From IMG/VR virus record IMGVR_UViG_3300033993_001384, positions 1-64,000 of that record: a stretch of 64,000 bases of DNA. The stretch is one strand, 5' to 3'. This DNA comes from a virus. Below are positions 17,889-27,228 of this stretch, piece by piece. The translations under genes were made by a program, and so were the position numbers. Numbering within the stretch: position 1 is the stretch's first letter; every line of letters starts with the position of its first letter. Below the pieces are notes generated by a model. It saw only the letters and a list, made by a program, of their open reading frames with translations. It did no database searches and had not been told where the DNA came from.

Positions 17889-18484
17889 TGTTAAACGAAG
17901 ATTTAGATTTCTTAAAAAACAAAGCCGAGGAATTAAAAAAATTGGCAAATATTGATTTAGATGATTTAAGTTATGAGGACATAATGAGTGAGTTTGGTTT
18001 GGATTTAAAGCAACTTGAAGACGATATGATGAATTCAAGAACTAGGCTTCCATTAGGGTTTGTAAAACTTCATCCTGACGCAGTAACACCAAAATATAAT
18101 TATGATAGTGATTCAGGGTTTGACCTACACTCTATTGAAGAGGTTACAATTGAACCTTTTGGTAGAGCATTAGTCCCAAGTGGATTATCATTTGATATTA
18201 AAGACGGATATGAACTTCAAGTAAGAACTAAAAGTGGATTAGCAATCAATCAAGGACTTATGGTTTTAAACTCACCGGGGACTGTTGATAATGGTTATAC
18301 AGGTGAAGTTAAAGGTATTATATTTAACACCAACCATCACCCCGTAACTATCCATAAAGGAATGAAATTTGGCCAAGCGGTATTATGTCCCGTTGTAAAT
18401 GGGGGTTGGGTTCATTTGGACCAAAGAAAAGAAGTAATTGATAAAGAAAGAGGTAATAACGGATTTGGGTCAACAGGAATTTAA
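17888..18484 (+). CDS. dut: dUTP diphosphatase (trimeric dUTPase) with N-terminal extension
   Basis: All five dUTPase motifs are present: DSGFDLHS (75-82), RTKSGLA (113-119), GTVDNGYTGEV (131-141), GMKFGQAVLCP (158-168) and the P-loop-like RGNNGFGSTG (188-197). Asp134 and Tyr137 are the expected catalytic and uracil-binding residues. The enzyme hydrolyses dUTP to dUMP and keeps uracil out of phage DNA. The first approximately 50 residues form an acidic helical extension not found in minimal dUTPases. It shares an A with the stop of the exonuclease gene. Confidence 0.92.
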   Translation: MLNEDLDFLKNKAEELKKLANIDLDDLSYEDIMSEFGLDLKQLEDDMMNSRTRLPLGFVKLHPDAVTPKYNYDSDSGFDLHSIEEVTIEPFGRALVPSGLSFDIKDGYELQVRTKSGLAINQGLMVLNSPGTVDNGYTGEVKGIIFNTNHHPVTIHKGMKFGQAVLCPVVNGGWVHLDQRKEVIDKERGNNGFGSTGI

Positions 18485-18485
18485 A

Positions 18486-19208
18486 ATGGAAATAAATAAT
18501 GTAAATGTAGGTATTTGTTTAATAATTAAAAACGAAACCCAATATTTGGATGAATGGTTAGAACATTATCGTAAATTAGGTGTTGATAAATTTTTTATTT
18601 ATGATAACAATTCTTCAACACCAATTAAAATTGACGATAATGATGTTGAAGTTATTTTATGGGATAATGAGTTATTTGGTTCTCAAAATAACGCATATTT
18701 AGATTGTTGTCAAAAAAATCTATCATTTGATTTTATAGGATTTTTTGATACTGATGAGTTTTATTTTTCAAAAAGTATGAACATTAAGTCAGACATTAAT
18801 CATTTTAAATCTTTATATGGTGATTTTGATGGATTTGCAATCTATTGGAGATTATATGGTAAACAATCTCCTTATTTCACAGAAAGACAATCTATTGAAA
18901 TGTATACCCAATATTATGAAGATGGTCATATAAAAAGTTTATTAACCCCTAAAAAAGTTGTAAGTTTTGGTCAACCCCATTTTGCTAGTTTACTTAACGG
19001 TAAATATATTGATGAATTAGGTAGAATTGTTTTTTCCCCAATAGGAGAACATACTAGTGATTATGTGTGGATAAAACATATTTGGGCTAGAAGTGAAGAA
19101 GAATTCAAAGAAAAATTAATAAGAGGTGATGTTAATTGGAGAAAACAAATAAACACAGATTTTAACGAATTTTACAATTATAATGATAGATGTGTTTTAA
19201 ATGACTAA
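18486..19208 (+). CDS. Glycosyltransferase, GT-A fold (GT92/GT2_4-like)
   Basis: I chose ATG 18486 just after the dUTPase stop, giving 240 residues; an in-frame start at 18438 would lie inside dut. ICLIIKNETQYLDEWLEHYRK, then GVDKFFIYDNNSSTP, and later FIGFFDTDEFYF are the hallmarks of the family: KNE-x-x-YL-x-EW, Y-D-N-x-S and a D-x-D metal site. The enzyme probably transfers a hexose in the cytoplasm. It sits directly downstream of dut with a 1-bp gap, and 12 bp before the next glycosyltransferase. Confidence 0.8.
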   Translation: MEINNVNVGICLIIKNETQYLDEWLEHYRKLGVDKFFIYDNNSSTPIKIDDNDVEVILWDNELFGSQNNAYLDCCQKNLSFDFIGFFDTDEFYFSKSMNIKSDINHFKSLYGDFDGFAIYWRLYGKQSPYFTERQSIEMYTQYYEDGHIKSLLTPKKVVSFGQPHFASLLNGKYIDELGRIVFSPIGEHTSDYVWIKHIWARSEEEFKEKLIRGDVNWRKQINTDFNEFYNYNDRCVLND

Positions 19209-19220
19209 CAGATAAAATTT

Positions 19221-20729
19221 ATGATAACAATAATATATTCAACACATAAAGATGAACAATTTAATAACAAATTTAAACAACATTTGTTACAAACTGTTGG
19301 TCTAAAAGATGTTCAAATTTTGGAATATAAAAACAATAATGAATTTAGTTTGAGTGAGATTTATAATAAAGGTATATCTCATTCAAATTTTGATATTGTG
19401 GTTTGTTGCCATAATGATATAAAATTAGAAAATGGGTGGGGTAAAAAACTTTTAAAAGATTACTCTGATAATCCTGAATATAGTATTATTGGAAAAGCAG
19501 GTACATCATATTTTCCTGAATCAGGGGTGTTTTGGGAAAAAATGCAACAAACTATGGTGGGACAAGTTTACCATCAACCTGATAAAGATAAGTGGTTAAG
19601 TAAATATTCCCCAAAATTACCAATAATTGTTCCCGTAGTTTCAATAGACGGTTTATTTTTATCATTTAATAAGACAAAAATAAAACATACGTTTGATGAA
19701 AGTATTGGTAGATTTCACTTTTATGACCATTTATTTTGTTTACCAAATTATTTAGACGGAGTTAAGATTGGTGTCACATCATCTTTTGAAATTATTCATC
19801 AATCAATCGGAAGACCAAATCAGGAGTTTTACGAAACCAAAGAAAAATTTGTGGAGAAATGGAAACACGTTTTACCATTAGATTTAAAACCTGAAAAAAT
19901 TTACATTCCGGAAATAAAAGAAAAACCAATTAAAAATATTGGTAAAGTAGCCGTTATCATCCCAACCAAAGGAAATATTGAAATGTTGAAAGAATGTGTT
20001 GATTCATTTTACATTCATTGTAACTCTGAATTATTTGACATTTTCATTGCTGATACCGGTTCAACAGATGACGAAAAAGAAACATTAAAAAGTAATATAA
20101 AAGATTATAATAACATAAAATTAATTGAATATGATTATTATAATTTTGCAAAAATTAATAATGATGTTGTTAAAAATCACGTAACTGATGAATACGAATT
20201 TTTATTATTCTGTAATAATGATATTAAATTATTGAATAATGTAATTTATGGAATGTTAAACATTTTTAAAACAACACCTAAAGTTGGTACGATTGGATGT
20301 AGATTACATTTTGAAGACAATACCATCCAACATGACGGTGTCATTTGTTTATTTGATAGTAAACAAAATTTATTAATATCTCATCACGGATTAAATAGTT
20401 ATTACAATTTTTCAAATAATAACAGAAAAATATTAGGTTCTACGGCAGCATTACTTATCATTAAAAAAGAGGTATTTATTAAATGTGGTTATTTTAATGA
20501 AAATTACACCACTTGTTTTGAAGATGTTGAATTGAATTTAAAGTGTTTAATGTTGGGTTTAGATAACTATTGTAATAGTAATTTAGTTTCTTATCATTAT
20601 GAAAGTCAAACAAGAAATAACGATGATGAAAAATCTAAAAAACAATTTAATGATTATAACAATATATTAAAACCATTTGTTATTAACAATTATGATAAGT
20701 TAAAAACTCATATACAAATAATAAAATAA
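19221..20729 (+). CDS. Two-domain glycosyltransferase (two GT-A modules)
   Basis: The 502-residue protein holds two GT-A-like halves. Residues 1-235 begin MITIIYSTHKDEQFNNKF, with DIVVCCHNDIKLENGWG as the first metal-site region. Residues about 243-500 begin KVAVIIPTKGNIEMLKECVDS, with IADTGSTDD and LLFCNNDIKLL as the second, and CFEDVELNLKCLMLG as the catalytic-base region of GT2 enzymes. Such fusions usually add two different sugars or alternate linkages, as in polysaccharide polymerising enzymes. The substrate is unknown. Confidence 0.8.
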   Translation: MITIIYSTHKDEQFNNKFKQHLLQTVGLKDVQILEYKNNNEFSLSEIYNKGISHSNFDIVVCCHNDIKLENGWGKKLLKDYSDNPEYSIIGKAGTSYFPESGVFWEKMQQTMVGQVYHQPDKDKWLSKYSPKLPIIVPVVSIDGLFLSFNKTKIKHTFDESIGRFHFYDHLFCLPNYLDGVKIGVTSSFEIIHQSIGRPNQEFYETKEKFVEKWKHVLPLDLKPEKIYIPEIKEKPIKNIGKVAVIIPTKGNIEMLKECVDSFYIHCNSELFDIFIADTGSTDDEKETLKSNIKDYNNIKLIEYDYYNFAKINNDVVKNHVTDEYEFLLFCNNDIKLLNNVIYGMLNIFKTTPKVGTIGCRLHFEDNTIQHDGVICLFDSKQNLLISHHGLNSYYNFSNNNRKILGSTAALLIIKKEVFIKCGYFNENYTTCFEDVELNLKCLMLGLDNYCNSNLVSYHYESQTRNNDDEKSKKQFNDYNNILKPFVINNYDKLKTHIQIIK

Positions 20730-20750
20730 ACAAAAAAAAAATAATTAAAA

Positions 20751-21899
20751 ATGAAAAGAGAAACAATACAACTGTTCAAAGTTTTTATGTCTGAAAACGC
20801 AGCACCTGAAGTTGCCAAAGTATTAAACAGTGGATATATTGGTCAAGGTGAAAAGGTTGAACAATTTGAATCTAAATTACAAGATTTCTTTATGAAAGAT
20901 TACATTGTAACATTAAACTCCGGTACTAGCGGACTTCATTTAGCTTTAGATTTATTAAAAAAATCTTCAGGTAAATGGCCAGGATTAGAAGATGGTGATG
21001 AGGTATTAGCAACATCATTAACGTGTACAGCGTCAAATTTTCCAATTTTAGCAAACAATTTAAATATTAAATGGGTAGATGTTGACCCAACAACATTAAA
21101 TATGGATTTAGATGACTTGTCAAGAAAAATAAGTCCAAAAACCAAAGCCATTATGTTAGTACACTGGGGTGGTTATCCAAATGATTTAGATAGAATTAAA
21201 GAAATTCAAAATAAATGTTTTGAGTTATATGGGTTTAAACCGGCGGTTATTGAAGATGGTGCTCACTCATTTGGTTCTAAATATAAAGGCAAATATATTG
21301 GTAACCATGGTAATATGACTATGTATAGTTTACAAGCTATTAAACATATCACATCCATTGATGGTGGTTTATTATTATTACCTCACCAAGAATTATATGA
21401 TAGAGCGAAATTATTAAGATGGTACGGTATCGACAGAAATTCAAACAGAAAAGATTTTAGATGTGAGGCGGATATTCAAGAGTGGGGTTTTAAATTTCAT
21501 ATGAATGATGTTTGTGCAACAGTTGGTATGGAAAATTTAAAACACGCAGAGGAAATTGTTGGTAGACATCAATCTAACGCAAAATTTTATGATGAAAATC
21601 TACAAAATATTCCGGGATTAACAACATTAACTAGACATGAGGGTCATGAATCAGCATTTTGGATTTATAGTATGTTAGTTGAAAATAGAGACGGTTTTTA
21701 TAAACACATGAAAGATTGTGGTATTGTAGTTTCTCAAGTTCACGAAAGAAATGATAAACACACTTGTGTTTCTGATTATAAATCATCATTACCTACTTTA
21801 GATAGAATTATTGGGAAAGTTGTTTCAATACCTGTTGGATGGTGGGTTACAGATGAAGATAGACAATACATTGTTGATTGTATTAAAAAAGGTTGGTAA
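20751..21899 (+). CDS. DegT/DnrJ/EryC1/StrS-family sugar aminotransferase
   Basis: The 382-residue protein has the fold-type I PLP pattern of the family: LNSGTSGLHLALDLL (phosphate-binding loop), VDVDPTTLNMD, VIEDGAHSFGSKYKG and YSLQAIKHITSIDGGLL with the Schiff-base lysine. RWYGIDR and the C-terminal HFGWW-like GWWVTDED also fit. Members convert keto-nucleotide sugars to amino sugars. The acetyltransferase 1.7 kb downstream would acylate the new amine, as in known dTDP-amino-sugar pathways. No dehydratase is visible in this window, so host or distant phage genes must supply the keto-sugar. Confidence 0.85.
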   Translation: MKRETIQLFKVFMSENAAPEVAKVLNSGYIGQGEKVEQFESKLQDFFMKDYIVTLNSGTSGLHLALDLLKKSSGKWPGLEDGDEVLATSLTCTASNFPILANNLNIKWVDVDPTTLNMDLDDLSRKISPKTKAIMLVHWGGYPNDLDRIKEIQNKCFELYGFKPAVIEDGAHSFGSKYKGKYIGNHGNMTMYSLQAIKHITSIDGGLLLLPHQELYDRAKLLRWYGIDRNSNRKDFRCEADIQEWGFKFHMNDVCATVGMENLKHAEEIVGRHQSNAKFYDENLQNIPGLTTLTRHEGHESAFWIYSMLVENRDGFYKHMKDCGIVVSQVHERNDKHTCVSDYKSSLPTLDRIIGKVVSIPVGWWVTDEDRQYIVDCIKKGW

Positions 21900-21900
21900 T

Positions 21901-22848
21901 ATGATTAATTCAGAACAAAGAAATCTTTTGAATGAAATGATTTTGGATTTAAATAACTCCAAAATTTCAGAATATAAACCTAGTAGTGTGTGTTGGGAAA
22001 GTTTATCAAACCAATTTGAGATATTTTTCAATGAAATTGGTATTAATAATGTTCAAAACCAAATAAGGTATAATAATTTATTTTCTTTTATACATGATAT
22101 TCCAGGATTGTCATTTCAGTCTGCTGTATGGAGTTACTATAGTTATTTGAAATTAAAAGATAAGTACAATATATTAACTCTAACAACCGCTTTACCATCA
22201 GGTAATTCTAATTTAGATTATAACCCATCTGAAAAAATAGATGGTAGACCTAAAGATAGAGAAAATAAATTAATTAATTGGGATTATTTAATTTCTTTAG
22301 ATACGATTATGACTATCTTGGAATGTAATCCTGATTTATTAAACAAACCTGTAACTATTTGTGAAGTAGGTGCTGGATGGGGTCGAGTAGGTTATTATTT
22401 AACACAAATTAATAATAAAATATCTTATAACATATTTGATATCCCGCACACTTTATTAATATCGTCTGATTATTTGTATAATAATGTTAAACACATTAAA
22501 GTATTTAAGTATTTAGAAACTAAACAAAATAATTTTACAACCAAAAAATTACTGTTAAAAAATCCGGGTATAAATTTTTATACACCAAATAAGTTAGAAG
22601 ATTTTGAAGATAAGTGTTTTGATTTATTTATTAACATAGCGTCATTTCAAGAAATGAATATTGAACAAGTGACAAATTATTATAAAAAAATTAATCAGTT
22701 GTCAGATAATTTTTATAATCAACAAAGATATAAAGATTTAGATATGGAATATAATAAATATCCATTGTACGATAACTGGAAAAAGGTGTTTGATAAAGAC
22801 ATAAACTTTCACCCATTATGGTTTGAGCAATATTTTAAAATAAGTTAA
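21901..22848 (+). CDS. Putative sugar O-methyltransferase
   Basis: The start ATG 21901 lies 1 bp after the aminotransferase stop; an upstream in-frame start at 21811 would sit inside that gene. The protein has 315 residues. TICEVGAGWGRVGYYL is SAM-binding motif I, and YNIFDIPHTLLISSDYL and CFDLFINIASFQEM follow in methyltransferase order. The layout, including a long helical N-terminus and SFQEMN, matches the putative sugar O-methyltransferase family seen in glycan clusters. It probably caps or decorates a glycan. Confidence 0.7.
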   Translation: MINSEQRNLLNEMILDLNNSKISEYKPSSVCWESLSNQFEIFFNEIGINNVQNQIRYNNLFSFIHDIPGLSFQSAVWSYYSYLKLKDKYNILTLTTALPSGNSNLDYNPSEKIDGRPKDRENKLINWDYLISLDTIMTILECNPDLLNKPVTICEVGAGWGRVGYYLTQINNKISYNIFDIPHTLLISSDYLYNNVKHIKVFKYLETKQNNFTTKKLLLKNPGINFYTPNKLEDFEDKCFDLFINIASFQEMNIEQVTNYYKKINQLSDNFYNQQRYKDLDMEYNKYPLYDNWKKVFDKDINFHPLWFEQYFKIS

Positions 22849-22852
22849 AAAA

Positions 22853-23554
22853 ATGTTTGATTACATTGTTTGTTTTTATTTTGGAGAAAGAAGAGTTAGA
22901 ACAACCAATTCATTATTATTATCTGATAGATATTTTTTTGTTAAAAAACATTTAGATTTTATAAAAAATAATGAAACAGTTTTAAACGACATTAATAACG
23001 TAATTTTAGTTATTAATAATTCAAATGATGACGATTTAAAATCCGTTACAAATATTAAAAATGAATATCCCTTCTCAGATAAAATTATTATCATAGGAAG
23101 GGATAATTCAAATTATTCTTATGGTGGGTGGAATGAATCATTAATTCATCAAATAAATTTAAATACCCCATCGTTACACGCATTTCTTTGTGAAGATGAT
23201 TACATACCTTGTAATGATAATTTTCATAAAAAATTTATAGAATTTTTTAATTCCGATGTTATATATGTTTGTCAATTATTTATGAATAATCATGCGGCAA
23301 TTTCAAATGGTTTCATAACTTATAACATAATAAAAGATTATTATAATAATACCAAAGAATTATTTGTGCTCACTAATAGTTATGATTATAGAAGTGCCGA
23401 AATTAACCAAGTTAACTTTTTAAATAATTTTAAAAATTTAAAGTGTGTTGACATCAGTGAAAAATATTGTTCAAAATTTTTAGATTTCAATAATAGTATT
23501 GTTGTTTATGGGAATAAAACCGGTGAAGAATTAATAAAACCAATTTTAGAATAA
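22853..23554 (+). CDS. Putative glycosyltransferase, GT-A-like
   Basis: The 233-residue protein begins MFDYIVCFYFGERRV. NNVILVINNSNDDDLKS, RDNSNYSYGGWNESL and AFLCEDDYIP follow, a GT-A-like order with an acidic metal-site motif and a Gly-rich acceptor loop. It does not match a glycosyltransferase family closely, so the call rests on motif order and the cluster context. Its stop overlaps the next start (TAATGA). Confidence 0.55.
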   Translation: MFDYIVCFYFGERRVRTTNSLLLSDRYFFVKKHLDFIKNNETVLNDINNVILVINNSNDDDLKSVTNIKNEYPFSDKIIIIGRDNSNYSYGGWNESLIHQINLNTPSLHAFLCEDDYIPCNDNFHKKFIEFFNSDVIYVCQLFMNNHAAISNGFITYNIIKDYYNNTKELFVLTNSYDYRSAEINQVNFLNNFKNLKCVDISEKYCSKFLDFNNSIVVYGNKTGEELIKPILE

Positions 23555-24036
23555 TGATAAAATTTAAAAAATTAGAAGAAGACGACTTACAATTCTTAAA
23601 CGATGTAAGAAACGAATATTGCGAAGAATTTTTACATGATAGTAGACAATTCACATTAGAAGAAACCAAACAATGGTTCCATAAATATAATCCGGACTTT
23701 TACATTATTACGTTAGACGATGAAAGAATTGGGTATTTTAGACTATCCAACTATTCTGATGTGAATAAAAATATTTACATTGGTGCCGACATTTCACCAA
23801 AATTTAAAGGTAAAGGTTTGGGTAAATTATCTTATGAAAAATTTATACCTTTTTTGTTTGAAACCTATAATTTGAATAAAATAAGTTTAGAAGTATTGTC
23901 TAATAACATAATTGCTTTAAATTTATATAATAAACTTGGGTTTGTAACCGAAGGTGTTAAACGTCAAGAAGTTTATAAAAATAATCAATGGGTTGATTCC
24001 ATTATTATGTCAATATTAAAAAATGAATATGAATAA
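23554..24036 (+). CDS. GNAT-family N-acetyltransferase (RimJ/RimL-like)
   Basis: The protein has 160 residues, the usual length. YIGADISPKFKGKGLGKLSYEKFI is the acetyl-CoA-binding V/I-x-x-x-x-[QR]-G-x-G-x-[GA] segment, with K-G-K-G-L-G in place. ISLEVLSNNIIALNLYNKLGF is the typical C-terminal motif. In glycan clusters these enzymes acetylate amino-sugar nucleotides; the aminotransferase upstream supplies a plausible substrate. A protein substrate cannot be excluded. Confidence 0.8.
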   Translation: MIKFKKLEEDDLQFLNDVRNEYCEEFLHDSRQFTLEETKQWFHKYNPDFYIITLDDERIGYFRLSNYSDVNKNIYIGADISPKFKGKGLGKLSYEKFIPFLFETYNLNKISLEVLSNNIIALNLYNKLGFVTEGVKRQEVYKNNQWVDSIIMSILKNEYE

Positions 24037-24760
24037 TTTAAAATTTGAACTTATTATAGCTTACTATAAAAGACCTAAAATTGTTTTAAATGCTTTAGAA
24101 TCTATATTAAAATCCACATATGACAATTGGCATCTAACATTTGTTGATGATTCCGGTGACGATTCTTTTAAAGAGACCTTTTTAAATTATGGTTTTGATT
24201 CTTCTAAAATAACATATTCCCCAATATTAATGTCTGATGACGAAAAAAATAATATAGGAGGTTCAATATTTGGTAAGTACGTTAACGACGCTATCCAAAA
24301 TACCGATGCCGATATTATTATATTAATATGTGATGATGACGCAATATTTCCTGATTATATGGAAAATCTTAATAAATTTTATACTAAAAATCCTGATAAA
24401 ATGTGGGGGTATTGTCATGTTGAATTTTATAACCCTGAAATTGAACATTATACCCAATCAACCAAAACTAACGGAGACTCATCTTTAGGATTTTCAGATT
24501 TAAATGCTTTAACAATCCCAATAATGCCAGTTAATAAAATTGATAGTTCTCAAATTTCTTTTAGAAAAACCGCATTTACTGATGGTAATGTTTGGTATCC
24601 ACATCCGTATACCGTAAGTTTAGATGCCCACGTTTTTCGTAATATGTTTAAGGTTTGGGGATTATGTGAGTTCACAAATTGTTATGGACAATATAAAGGT
24701 TGGTTCGCAAATCAATTAGGGGTTAGAGTTAGAAAAAAAATAGGTACATTTATAAAATAA
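24029..24760 (+). CDS. Glycosyltransferase family 2-like, tandem copy A
   Basis: ATG 24029 gives 243 residues and matches the start of copy B; it overlaps the acetyltransferase stop by 8 nt. The N-terminus FELIIAYYKRPKIVLNALES and THFVDDSG-like TFVDDSGDDSF are GT2 donor-site strands, and IIILICDDDAIFPDYM holds the D-x-D metal site. The C-terminal NCYGQYKGWFANQLGVR is shared with copy B. About the first 130 residues are almost identical between copies; residues about 145-205 differ, presumably changing acceptor or sugar choice. Confidence 0.8.
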   Translation: MNNLKFELIIAYYKRPKIVLNALESILKSTYDNWHLTFVDDSGDDSFKETFLNYGFDSSKITYSPILMSDDEKNNIGGSIFGKYVNDAIQNTDADIIILICDDDAIFPDYMENLNKFYTKNPDKMWGYCHVEFYNPEIEHYTQSTKTNGDSSLGFSDLNALTIPIMPVNKIDSSQISFRKTAFTDGNVWYPHPYTVSLDAHVFRNMFKVWGLCEFTNCYGQYKGWFANQLGVRVRKKIGTFIK

Positions 24761-24772
24761 TAAAAAATAAAT

Positions 24773-25504
24773 ATGAATAATTTAAAATTTGAACTAATAA
24801 TCGCTTATTATAAAAGACCCAAAATTGTCTTAAACGCGTTAGAATCTATATTAAAATCTACATATGATAATTGGCATTTAACATTCGTTGATGATTCCGG
24901 TGACGATTCTTTTAAAGAAACTTTTATAAACTACGGGTTTACACCTTCTAAAATAACATACTCACCAATATTAATGTCAGATGATGAGAAAATTAAAATA
25001 GGTGGGTCAATATTTGGAAAGTACGTTAACGACGCAATACAAACCACAGATGCTGATATCATTATACTAATATGTGATGACGACGCATTGTTTCCGGATT
25101 GTATGGAAAACCTTAATAAATTTTATACCGAAAACCCTGATAAAATGTGGGGGTATTCTCATGTTAAATTCTTCAATCCCGAAAAACAACATTATTCAGA
25201 ATCAACCGATGTACCAAGCGATAGAACATTTAACACATCAAATTTAAATGATTACACATCACCAATTCAACCATCGTGTAGAGTTGATAGTTCTCAAGTA
25301 TCTTTTAGAAAAAACGCTTTTACACAAACAAATTTATGGTACCCTTATCCACATACAAAAGATTTAGATAGAAATGTTTTTGAAAAATTATATAAAAAAA
25401 TAGGACTATGTCATTTTACTAACTGCTACGGACAATATAAAGGTTGGTTTGCAAATCAATTAGGTGTTAGAGCACGAACAGGTAAAGGAGATTTTATTAA
25501 CTAA
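24773..25504 (+). CDS. Glycosyltransferase family 2-like, tandem copy B
   Basis: The protein has 243 residues and is a clear paralogue of the gene 12 bp upstream. It shares FELIIAYYKRPKIVLNALES, VDDSGDDSFKETF, LICDDDALFPDCM and the C-terminal NCYGQYKGWFANQLGVR. The region around residues 145-205 (for example STDVPSDRTFNTSNLNDYTS) has diverged from copy A. DNA differences are mostly synonymous in the conserved parts, so both copies appear functional and the duplication is not brand new. Confidence 0.8.
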   Translation: MNNLKFELIIAYYKRPKIVLNALESILKSTYDNWHLTFVDDSGDDSFKETFINYGFTPSKITYSPILMSDDEKIKIGGSIFGKYVNDAIQTTDADIIILICDDDALFPDCMENLNKFYTENPDKMWGYSHVKFFNPEKQHYSESTDVPSDRTFNTSNLNDYTSPIQPSCRVDSSQVSFRKNAFTQTNLWYPYPHTKDLDRNVFEKLYKKIGLCHFTNCYGQYKGWFANQLGVRARTGKGDFIN

Positions 25505-25522
25505 ACAACTAAAATAATTTAA

Positions 25523-26269
25523 ATGGCTACATACAGCAAATCAAAGAACGCTAAACCTACCCCTACTCCGGAAACTACAAGTAAACCGGTTAATAAGAAA
25601 GAATTAATTAACCAAATTATTAAAAGAAAAACTAAAGAAAAGTTTTTAACCAACAATCAAAAAAAATATTATGATACTTTAATTGACAGTGAAATCACTG
25701 TTTGTTCCGGACCTGCGGGTGTTGGTAAAAGTTATATTACAATGAAAGCCGCGATTGACTTACTCGCTGACCCTGAAACACCATATGAAAAAATTATTAT
25801 TGTTAGACCCGCTGTTGAAGCTGAAGAAAAATTAGGTTCACTACCAGGTAATGTTGAAGAAAAATTAGACCCATACATTTTCCCATCATATTATTTATTA
25901 AATAAAATTATTGGGAAAGAATCTAGAGAAAAATTAAAAGAAATCGATGTTATTGAAGTATTTGCCTTGGCATTTATGAGAGGTATGAACATTGATAATT
26001 CTATTTTAATTTTTGAAGAGGGTCAAAATGCCACCCCAAGTCAAATGAAATTACTTTTAACTAGAATTGGGTTTAACAGTAAATTCTTTATATCCGGTGA
26101 TGTAGAACAATCAGACAAATATAAAAATAAAACTCATAGTGGTTTATGGGACGCAATTGAAAAATTTAGAGATAGTGAATATATATCAATTTTTGAATTT
26201 AAAGATAAAAAAGATATCGTTAGAAATCCGTTGATTAGTAGAATATTAGACAAGTACGAAGAAAACTAA
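25523..26269 (+). CDS. phoH: PhoH-like ATPase
   Basis: The 248-residue protein has the PhoH P-loop: Walker A GPAGVGKS (63-70), then IIIVRPAVEAEEKLGSLPG and the Walker B region ILIFEEGQNATPSQMK, where D-E-A-Q-N is replaced by E-E-G-Q-N. FISGDVEQSD is the sensor motif. A disordered Thr/Pro-rich N-terminus (KPTPTPETTSKP) precedes the ATPase. PhoH proteins are common in marine and T4-like phages and probably act in RNA handling; the exact role is unsettled. A strong terminator follows. Confidence 0.88.
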   Translation: MATYSKSKNAKPTPTPETTSKPVNKKELINQIIKRKTKEKFLTNNQKKYYDTLIDSEITVCSGPAGVGKSYITMKAAIDLLADPETPYEKIIIVRPAVEAEEKLGSLPGNVEEKLDPYIFPSYYLLNKIIGKESREKLKEIDVIEVFALAFMRGMNIDNSILIFEEGQNATPSQMKLLLTRIGFNSKFFISGDVEQSDKYKNKTHSGLWDAIEKFRDSEYISIFEFKDKKDIVRNPLISRILDKYEEN

Positions 26270-26288
26270 TTTTAATATATTTTATTAT

Positions 26289-26332
26289 AAAAGATAGGTA
26301 AACACAATTTAGTTTACTTATCTTTTTTTTTA
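26289..26332 (+). terminator. Rho-independent terminator after phoH
   Basis: AAAGATAGGTAAAC and GTTTACTTATCTTT pair (one G-T) around an ACAATTTA loop, followed by a run of T. Confidence 0.85.
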
Positions 26333-26348
26333 TATAACTTTTGTTGAT

Positions 26349-26951
26349 ATGAGAATTGGTATAGAAATTAATGGAGTGTTAAGAGATACTTTAGGAAAAA
26401 TTGAACAAACTTATCAGAAATTTTTAATCGATAAAACTGATGGTATTGAAGACGACGAGTCATTTGAATATAAAATGACCTACCCGATAAATAGTTTAAC
26501 ATTAAACGACCATTTTTCATTTCCGGATGATGATGAATTATATTCATTTTTATATGAAGAATTTGCTATGGAAATTTTTGGTCACGCACAATCCTCAGAA
26601 TATAATACATTTATTGATTTAAACGAAATTTATATATCTTTAAGAGATAATCACGATTTATTAATTGTTTCGGATGAAATAGGAAAATCAAAACCCGCAT
26701 CATTATTCTTTTTATCAAAATTTGGATGTCAATTAGAAAAAGTAAAATTTTATAGTAATTCAACAATTAATTCAATGTGGGATGAATTAGATATTTTACT
26801 TACATCCAATCCAGCCTTATTATTGGATTATCCGTCAGATAAAATATTAATAAAATATGAAACGGATTATAATGAGAATATTACCACAATCCATTCTATA
26901 AAATCTATAAAAGAATTGGATGATAAATTAAAACAAATTTTAGAATGTTAA
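26349..26951 (+). CDS. HAD-like protein with altered nucleophile motif
   Basis: The 200-residue protein starts MRIGIEINGVLRDTLGKIE. It follows the HAD motif I layout (hhhDxDGVxxD), but the two key aspartates are Glu and Asn (EIN). Motif II is LLIVSDE, motif III is GKSKPASLFFLSKFG, and DILLTSNPALLLDYP lies where motif IV is expected. The architecture resembles small nucleotidase or phosphatase HADs of T4-like phages. Loss of the Asp nucleophile suggests altered or lost phosphatase activity. The next gene overlaps its stop by 7 nt. Confidence 0.6.
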   Translation: MRIGIEINGVLRDTLGKIEQTYQKFLIDKTDGIEDDESFEYKMTYPINSLTLNDHFSFPDDDELYSFLYEEFAMEIFGHAQSSEYNTFIDLNEIYISLRDNHDLLIVSDEIGKSKPASLFFLSKFGCQLEKVKFYSNSTINSMWDELDILLTSNPALLLDYPSDKILIKYETDYNENITTIHSIKSIKELDDKLKQILEC

Positions 26952-27223
26952 AAGTATTAGGAGAAAACTATTATGTAGATTTGGATAAAATTGACGATTA
27001 TGTTCAAATAAAAGCAAAAAAAACCGTCACGTCAGGTGACACTGAAGGGACTACCATAAGTATAATTAAATACGAAACAATTAAATTAATGTTAGAGATA
27101 GTTATGGATGAACCTGAAGAAATTGATGAGCAATTAGGGGCTAAAGGTACTAACAACTTATCAATCCCATTTAAACTAGCGTTTAATACTCTATTGTATA
27201 AAAAATTAATAAATAAAATATAA
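26945..27223 (+). CDS. Small hypothetical protein
   Basis: Ninety-two residues starting MLKVLGENYYVDLDKIDDYV. The N-terminal half looks like a small beta-sheet with a disordered Thr/Gly loop (TVTSGDTEGTT); the C-terminal half is helical and acidic. It overlaps the HAD-like gene by 7 nt and is followed after 5 bp by a glycosyltransferase gene. No family was recognised. Confidence 0.6.
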   Translation: MLKVLGENYYVDLDKIDDYVQIKAKKTVTSGDTEGTTISIIKYETIKLMLEIVMDEPEEIDEQLGAKGTNNLSIPFKLAFNTLLYKKLINKI

Positions 27224-27228
27224 TAAAC

